Assembly (NCBI GenBank): GCA_009781575.1
Contig: WQXW01000039.1
Coordinates: 1-9,768, forward strand
Direction: 5' to 3'
Length of the DNA stretch: 9,768 nt
Source: Solirubrobacterales bacterium
Lineage (GTDB): Bacteria > Actinomycetota > Thermoleophilia > Solirubrobacterales > Solirubrobacteraceae
Position numbers and translations under genes: made by a program. The notes beneath the pieces are model-generated. The model worked only from the letters and a program-made list of their open reading frames with translations, made no database searches and was not told the DNA's origin. Shown here piece after piece: positions 6,067 through 9,768 of this stretch. Within the stretch, counting starts at the first letter, position 1. Each line of letters begins with the position of its first letter.

Positions 6067-6159
6067 CGCCACGGGGGCGTTGGCGGCCACTGCGAGGTCG
6101 TTCGCGGCCGCGCCCGCCGGCATCGGCGGCGGCTCCGGCTGCGGCACCGGCACCGAGGC

Positions 6160-6181
6160 GTTCACTGTATATTCACGCAGC
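6160..6181. promoter_or_regulatory. Candidate PHO box (two 11-bp direct repeats) between DUF47 and pstC
   Basis: Two adjacent 11-base units, GTTCACTGTAT (6160-6170) and ATTCACGCAGC (6171-6181), share the TTCAC core at exactly 11-bp spacing. Known: in Streptomyces and mycobacteria the phosphate regulators PhoP and RegX3 bind 11-bp direct repeats with GTTCACC-like cores in front of pst genes. The position, in the divergent gap of a phosphate locus and 28 nt before the likely pstC GTG, fits. An AT-rich TATATT (6168-6173) overlaps it. GACACT (6197-6202) could serve as a -10 for a near-leaderless pstC transcript. The rest of 6033-6209 shows no further gene that I can support. Confidence 0.6.
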
Positions 6182-6209
6182 GCGCGCCGCCCTGCGTGAC
6201 ACTGGGTTT

Positions 6210-7310
6210 GTGGCGCTCCCATCGAGCAGCGGCGCGATCCAGGCCGGTGGCCGGCGTTGGCCGCTCGAAGCATCCGCGCTGGAGCGCTCGACGTGGACGG
6301 GCATGCCGGACCGCGTGCTCAGGTACGGCTTGAGCGCGCTGGCGCTGGCGATCCTCGGGCTGATCGTGTTCTTCTTCGTGCGGCTCGTCGGCCAGGCGCA
6401 GCCGGCGTTCTCGAAGTTCGGCGTGGTGGGCTTCGTGTTCACCAACAACTGGAACGTCAACGCCGAACAGTTCGGCGCGCTGCCGCTCGTGGTGGGCACG
6501 CTCATCACCTCGGGGCTGGCGCTGCTGATGGGCGTGCCGGTGGCGGTGGCGGCGGCGCTGTACCTCAGCGAGCTGTGCCCGCGCGTGGCGCGGGGCGCGC
6601 TGACGATCCTGCTGGAGCTGCTGGCGGCGGTCCCGTCGGTCGTGTACGGGCTGTGGGGCATCTTCTTTTTGGCCCCCAAGCTGCAGCCGGCGGAGCAGTG
6701 GGTGGCGGATCGGCTGAGCTTCGTGCCGTTCATCGGCGGCGGCGTGGTCACGATCCCCAACTATTTCATCGCGGGGCTGATCCTCGCGATCATGATCCTC
6801 CCGATCGTGAGCGCGATCTCCAGAGAGGTGATGGCCACCGTGCCGGCCGACCACAAGGAGGCGTCGCTCGCGCTGGGCGCGACCCGGTGGGAGATGATCC
6901 GCATGGCGGTGCTGCCGTACTGCCGCTCGGGCATCGTGGGCGGCGCGATGCTGGGCCTGGGCCGCGCGATCGGCGAGACGATCGCGGTGACAATCGTGAT
7001 CGGCAACGCGCCGCAGCTGGGCAAACACCTCTTCGGACAGGGCTACACGCTGGCGGCGGTGATCGCCAACGAGTTCGGCGAGGCCACCGGGCTGCACCGC
7101 TCGGCGCTCTTCGCGGCGGGCCTCGTGCTGTTCGTACTGACACTGATCGTCAACGCGCTGGCGCGCCTGTTCGTGATCAGGGCCGGGCGCCGCACCGGCG
7201 GTCCCACGGCAAACGTGGAGCCGGAGCCGGGGGCGCAGCCGCTCGCCCCGCCGCCGGCCGCAGCCGCGACCGCGACCGGGGGCGGGAGCGGGGGCGGGGG
7301 CGGGCGATGA
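6210..7310 (+). CDS. pstC: Phosphate ABC transporter permease PstC
   Basis: With GTG 6210 as start this gives 366 residues. ATG 6303 (335 residues) is the alternative and would place the first membrane helix at residue 10. The longer start is preferred because PstC proteins usually have about 20-40 residues before DRVLR and codon use stays coding-like back to 6210. Neither start has a Shine-Dalgarno. Seen (GTG numbering): membrane helix 41-58, [14 protein letters not shown] (68-81), [20 protein letters not shown] (96-115), [15 protein letters not shown] (136-150), a helix at 186-203, and the EAA loop [20 protein letters not shown] (214-233) that contacts PstB. Known: PstC and PstA form the transmembrane channel for phosphate delivered by PstS. 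Odd: the tail (about 335-366) is Pro/Ala then Gly-rich. The stop overlaps the pstA start (ATGA). Confidence 0.95.
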   Translation: MALPSSSGAIQAGGRRWPLEASALERSTWTGMPDRVLRYGLSALALAILGLIVFFFVRLVGQAQPAFSKFGVVGFVFTNNWNVNAEQFGALPLVVGTLITSGLALLMGVPVAVAAALYLSELCPRVARGALTILLELLAAVPSVVYGLWGIFFLAPKLQPAEQWVADRLSFVPFIGGGVVTIPNYFIAGLILAIMILPIVSAISREVMATVPADHKEASLALGATRWEMIRMAVLPYCRSGIVGGAMLGLGRAIGETIAVTIVIGNAPQLGKHLFGQGYTLAAVIANEFGEATGLHRSALFAAGLVLFVLTLIVNALARLFVIRAGRRTGGPTANVEPEPGAQPLAPPPAAAATATGGGSGGGGGR

Positions 7311-8188
7311 GCGAGGATCGCCTGGCACGCCTGGCGCTGAGTGGGCGCAGGAAGTTCAAAGACCGCGCGGTGCGCGGGGCGATGCTCGGCGCGACCGTGG
7401 TGGCGCTGGTGCCGCTGGTGCTGATCCTCTATTACCTGGTGCACAAGGGCCTGTCCGCGTGGAGTGCGAGCTTTTTCACAACCGACCCCACCGGCCAGAG
7501 CTTCTTCGCGAACAAGGGCGTGGGTGGCATCCGGAGCGCGCTGCTCGGCACGATCGTGATGGTCGCGCTGGCGTCGGCGATCGCGGTGCCGGTCGGGATC
7601 GGGGTGGCGCTGTGGCTGGTCGAATACGGCAAGGACAGTTGGCTGGCGAAGGTGGTGCGCTTCTTCGTGGACGTGCTCACCGGCGTGCCGTCGATCCTCT
7701 TCGGGCTGTTCATCTACATCGTGCTGATCGTGGGCACCGGCACGAGCTTCGCGGGGTACAAGGGCTCGCTGGCGCTCGCGCTGCTGATGCTGCCGATAGT
7801 GACACGCTCGGCGGAGGTGGTGCTCCTGTTGGTGCCGGACGCGCTGCGCGAGTCGGCGCTGGCGCTGGGCGCGCCGCGCTGGCGCATGGTGGCGCGCGTG
7901 GTGCTGCCGACCGCGCGCGCGGGGCTGGTGACCGGCAGCCTGCTGGCGGTGGCGCGCGCGGCCGGCGAGACGGCGCCGCTGCTGTTCACCGCCGCGTTCA
8001 CCTACAAGACCAGCTTCAATCTGGGGGGCTTCATGAACTCCCTGCCGGTGCAGATCTTCAACGATGTGACCTCGCCCACCGAAGCGCTCGTCAACCGCGC
8101 GTGGGGCGCGGCGCTGGCGCTGGTGGTGCTGGTGCTGCTCCTGAACCTGAGCGCGCGGCTCATCTCACGCACGGGTCGTGTGGCATGA
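7307..8188 (+). CDS. pstA: Phosphate ABC transporter permease PstA
   Basis: A 293-residue protein, typical for PstA. Seen: a basic N-terminus (RRKFKDR), membrane helix about 24-45, [20 protein letters not shown] (73-92), [20 protein letters not shown] (120-139), the EAA-type loop [20 protein letters not shown] (177-196), [18 protein letters not shown] (214-231), and a last helix about 266-284. The GVPSI and [10 protein letters not shown] motifs are hallmarks of PstA. Known: it pairs with PstC in the inner-membrane phosphate channel. The ATG at 7307 overlaps the pstC stop by ATGA and its own stop overlaps the pstB start in the same way, so translation is probably coupled. A G-rich stretch at the end of pstC could serve as a loose ribosome binding site. 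Confidence 0.97.
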   Translation: MSEDRLARLALSGRRKFKDRAVRGAMLGATVVALVPLVLILYYLVHKGLSAWSASFFTTDPTGQSFFANKGVGGIRSALLGTIVMVALASAIAVPVGIGVALWLVEYGKDSWLAKVVRFFVDVLTGVPSILFGLFIYIVLIVGTGTSFAGYKGSLALALLMLPIVTRSAEVVLLLVPDALRESALALGAPRWRMVARVVLPTARAGLVTGSLLAVARAAGETAPLLFTAAFTYKTSFNLGGFMNSLPVQIFNDVTSPTEALVNRAWGAALALVVLVLLLNLSARLISRTGRVA

Positions 8189-9033
8189 GCGAACGTGCCA
8201 CCATCCGCCCCGTGGAGGTCTCGACACCGCAGGCGAAGCCGGCTGCCCCGGCGGCGCCGTCGACGACGACAACGACCCAGGCACCGACGATCGCGGTGGA
8301 GGAGCTGCGCGCGTTCTACGGGCGCGCGGAACAGCTGAAGGGCATAGACGTGGAGCTGCCGGCCAACCAGGTCACCGCGATCATCGGGCCGTCGGGCTGT
8401 GGAAAGTCGACACTGGTGCGCTGCATCAACCGCATGCACGAGGAGGTTCCGGGCGCGCACGCGGAGGGGCGCGTGCTGCTGGACGGGCGCAACCTCTACG
8501 ACCCCGCCGTGGACGTCACCGCGGTGCGTAGGGTGATCGGGATGGTCTTCCAGAAGCCCAACCCGTTCCCGACGATGTCGATCTTCGACAACGTGGCCGC
8601 CGGCCGGCGGCTCACCGCCGGGCGGCGCGCGGGGATGCGCGAGAAGGTGGAGCGCGCCCTGCGCGGCGCGGGACTGTGGGAGGAGGTGCACGAGCGCCTC
8701 TCCGAGCCCGGGATGGGCCTCTCGGGCGGCCAGCAGCAGCGCCTGTGCATCGCGCGCTCGCTGGCGGTGGAGCCGGACGCGATCCTGATGGACGAGCCGT
8801 GCTCGGCGCTGGACCCGATCGCGACGCTCAAGATCGAGGAGCTGATCGCGGAGCTCAAGCGCACTGTCACAATCGTGATCGTGACCCACAACATGCAACA
8901 GGCGGCGCGCGTGGCCGACCGCACCGTGTTCATGCTCGACGGGCGGCTCGTCGAGGTGGGCCCCACCAAGCAGATCTTCACCAACCCCCACGACCCGCGC
9001 ACCGAGGAATATGTCACCGGCAAGTTCGGATAA
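8185..9033 (+). CDS. pstB: Phosphate ABC transporter ATP-binding protein PstB
   Basis: A 282-residue ATPase. Seen: Walker [10 protein letters not shown] (68-76), Q-loop Q123 within [10 protein letters not shown], signature LSGGQQQR (179-186), Walker B ILMDEP (200-205) with CSALDP after it, and the switch His235 in [28 protein letters not shown] and [17 protein letters not shown] are specific to PstB among ABC ATPases. Known: it hydrolyses ATP to drive phosphate import through PstCA and takes part in PhoU/PhoR signalling. Odd: about 33 Ala/Pro/Thr-rich residues, including a run of five Thr, precede the first core strand. PstB in many bacteria starts nearly at that strand. The ATG overlaps the pstA stop (ATGA). 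A later start has no obvious support. Confidence 0.98.
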   Translation: MSERATIRPVEVSTPQAKPAAPAAPSTTTTTQAPTIAVEELRAFYGRAEQLKGIDVELPANQVTAIIGPSGCGKSTLVRCINRMHEEVPGAHAEGRVLLDGRNLYDPAVDVTAVRRVIGMVFQKPNPFPTMSIFDNVAAGRRLTAGRRAGMREKVERALRGAGLWEEVHERLSEPGMGLSGGQQQRLCIARSLAVEPDAILMDEPCSALDPIATLKIEELIAELKRTVTIVIVTHNMQQAARVADRTVFMLDGRLVEVGPTKQIFTNPHDPRTEEYVTGKFG

Positions 9034-9766
9034 TCCCGGCTCCGACAGCGCCCTCACCGCGGCGGGCCGCGCCCACTTTCGCCAGCAGCTCGAACAGCTG
9101 GAGCAGCGCGCGCTCGGCGGCCTGGGCCTGGTCTCCGAACAGCTGGATCGCACGATGGAAGCGCTCGAGCAACAGGATGTGGAGCTGGCGGAGATGGTGA
9201 TCGCCGACGACGATCGCGTGGACGGGCGCTACCTGGAGGTGCACCAGAGCGTGCTGTCGCTGCTGGCGCTGCAGGCGCCGGTGGCGGGCGACCTGCGCCT
9301 GGTGGCGGCGCTGCTGCACGTGATGAAGTCGGTCGAGCGCATGGGCGATCAGTGTGTGAACATCGCCAAGGTGATCCCCCTCTCCGGCCACGAACCGCCG
9401 GTGCGCCACGAGGTGCTGGAGCGGCTGCTCAAAATGGGCGCCGCCGCGCGCGCGGAGATCATGCAATCCAGGCGCGCGTTCTCCGAGCGCGACATGGCGC
9501 TCGCCGAGGACCTGGTGTACCGCGACCGCGAGATCAACCGCCTCAACCGCGAGATCTTCCAGCTGGCGCTGGAGATCGGCGACGATCCCGACACACGCGA
9601 ATGGGCGATGCACATGATCCTCGTGGCGCGCGCGATCGAGCGGATCGGCGACAACGCCGTCGACATCGGCGAGCAGGTCGCCTTCGTGATCACCGGCCTC
9701 TTCCGCGAGTTCTCCGACTCCTCCCACCCCGTCGCGTGGCGCCGCCCCGCCGCGCCCCGCGCCTGA
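9011..9766 (+). CDS. phoU: Phosphate signalling regulator PhoU
   Basis: A 251-residue helical protein with two PhoU repeats. Seen: [12 protein letters not shown] (109-120) and [14 protein letters not shown] (210-223), the paired E-R-x-G-D metal-binding motifs at equivalent places in each repeat. The helices [15 protein letters not shown] and [17 protein letters not shown] at the N-terminus are also typical. Known: PhoU couples the Pst transporter to the PhoR-type sensor kinase and keeps the Pho response off when phosphate is plentiful. ATG 9011 lies inside pstB (23-nt overlap), with GAGGA too close upstream to be a standard ribosome binding site. Coupling to pstB translation is likely. Residues before about 14 and after about 235 (Ser/Pro/Arg-rich) are probably disordered. 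The gene ends 2 nt before the window edge, so downstream genes are unknown. Confidence 0.95.
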   Translation: MSPASSDNPGSDSALTAAGRAHFRQQLEQLEQRALGGLGLVSEQLDRTMEALEQQDVELAEMVIADDDRVDGRYLEVHQSVLSLLALQAPVAGDLRLVAALLHVMKSVERMGDQCVNIAKVIPLSGHEPPVRHEVLERLLKMGAAARAEIMQSRRAFSERDMALAEDLVYRDREINRLNREIFQLALEIGDDPDTREWAMHMILVARAIERIGDNAVDIGEQVAFVITGLFREFSDSSHPVAWRRPAAPRA

Positions 9767-9768
9767 GC

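Noticed and set aside
6043..6273. Possible small minus-strand gene in the DUF47-pstC divergent region (76 codons)
   Set aside because: Third positions are GC-rich, but that holds for most frames here. It has no Shine-Dalgarno or recognisable motif and would cross the candidate PHO box and the pstC start.

Overview
The window is a very GC-rich chromosomal segment (third codon positions almost all G or C) with GTG starts, few Shine-Dalgarno sites and ATGA-overlapping genes. This fits a high-GC actinobacterium. The style of several proteins suggests the class Thermoleophilia (Solirubrobacterales-like): the PstC/PstA sequences, the Arg/Ala-rich beta domain ending the secreted phosphoesterase, the MptB/GT87-like mannosyltransferase and the RibD_C reductase. 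That placement is inference from family resemblance; no rRNA or other marker is present. No tRNA, rRNA, CRISPR array, insertion sequence or prophage gene was seen.

Left part (1-2611). A membrane glycosyltransferase of the polyprenol-phosphate-mannose type runs off the left edge on the minus strand and carries a Gly/Asn-rich low-complexity segment. Upstream on the same strand is a 67-residue cold-shock protein, whose leader can form a 9-bp stem that buries its own ribosome binding site. Divergent from it is a RibD C-terminal/dihydrofolate-reductase-like protein whose N-terminal linker contains six tandem copies of an 18-bp repeat.

Middle part (2572-6032, minus strand). Read in transcription order this is a DUF47 PhoU-like protein, a secreted phosphoesterase/phospholipase C-type enzyme 15 nt downstream, a 36-bp tandem repeat, and a small MscS-type channel that lacks the usual C-terminal domain and overlaps the reductase gene tail to tail.

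Right part (6210-9766, plus strand). pstC, pstA, pstB and phoU form a tightly overlapping operon. Together they encode the membrane permease pair, the ATPase and the regulator of high-affinity phosphate uptake. No pstS (periplasmic phosphate-binding protein) is present in the window. The divergent interval between the DUF47 gene and pstC holds two 11-bp direct repeats with TTCAC cores that resemble an actinobacterial PHO box (PhoP/RegX3 type). The two divergent units therefore look like one phosphate-starvation locus: extracellular release of phosphate by the phosphoesterase, import by Pst, and two PhoU-fold proteins on opposite strands.

The most interesting points are the SD-burying hairpin in the cold-shock leader, the candidate PHO box, the phosphate locus without pstS, the truncated MscS, and three separate simple-repeat arrays whose unit lengths are all multiples of 6 (6, 18 and 36 bp).
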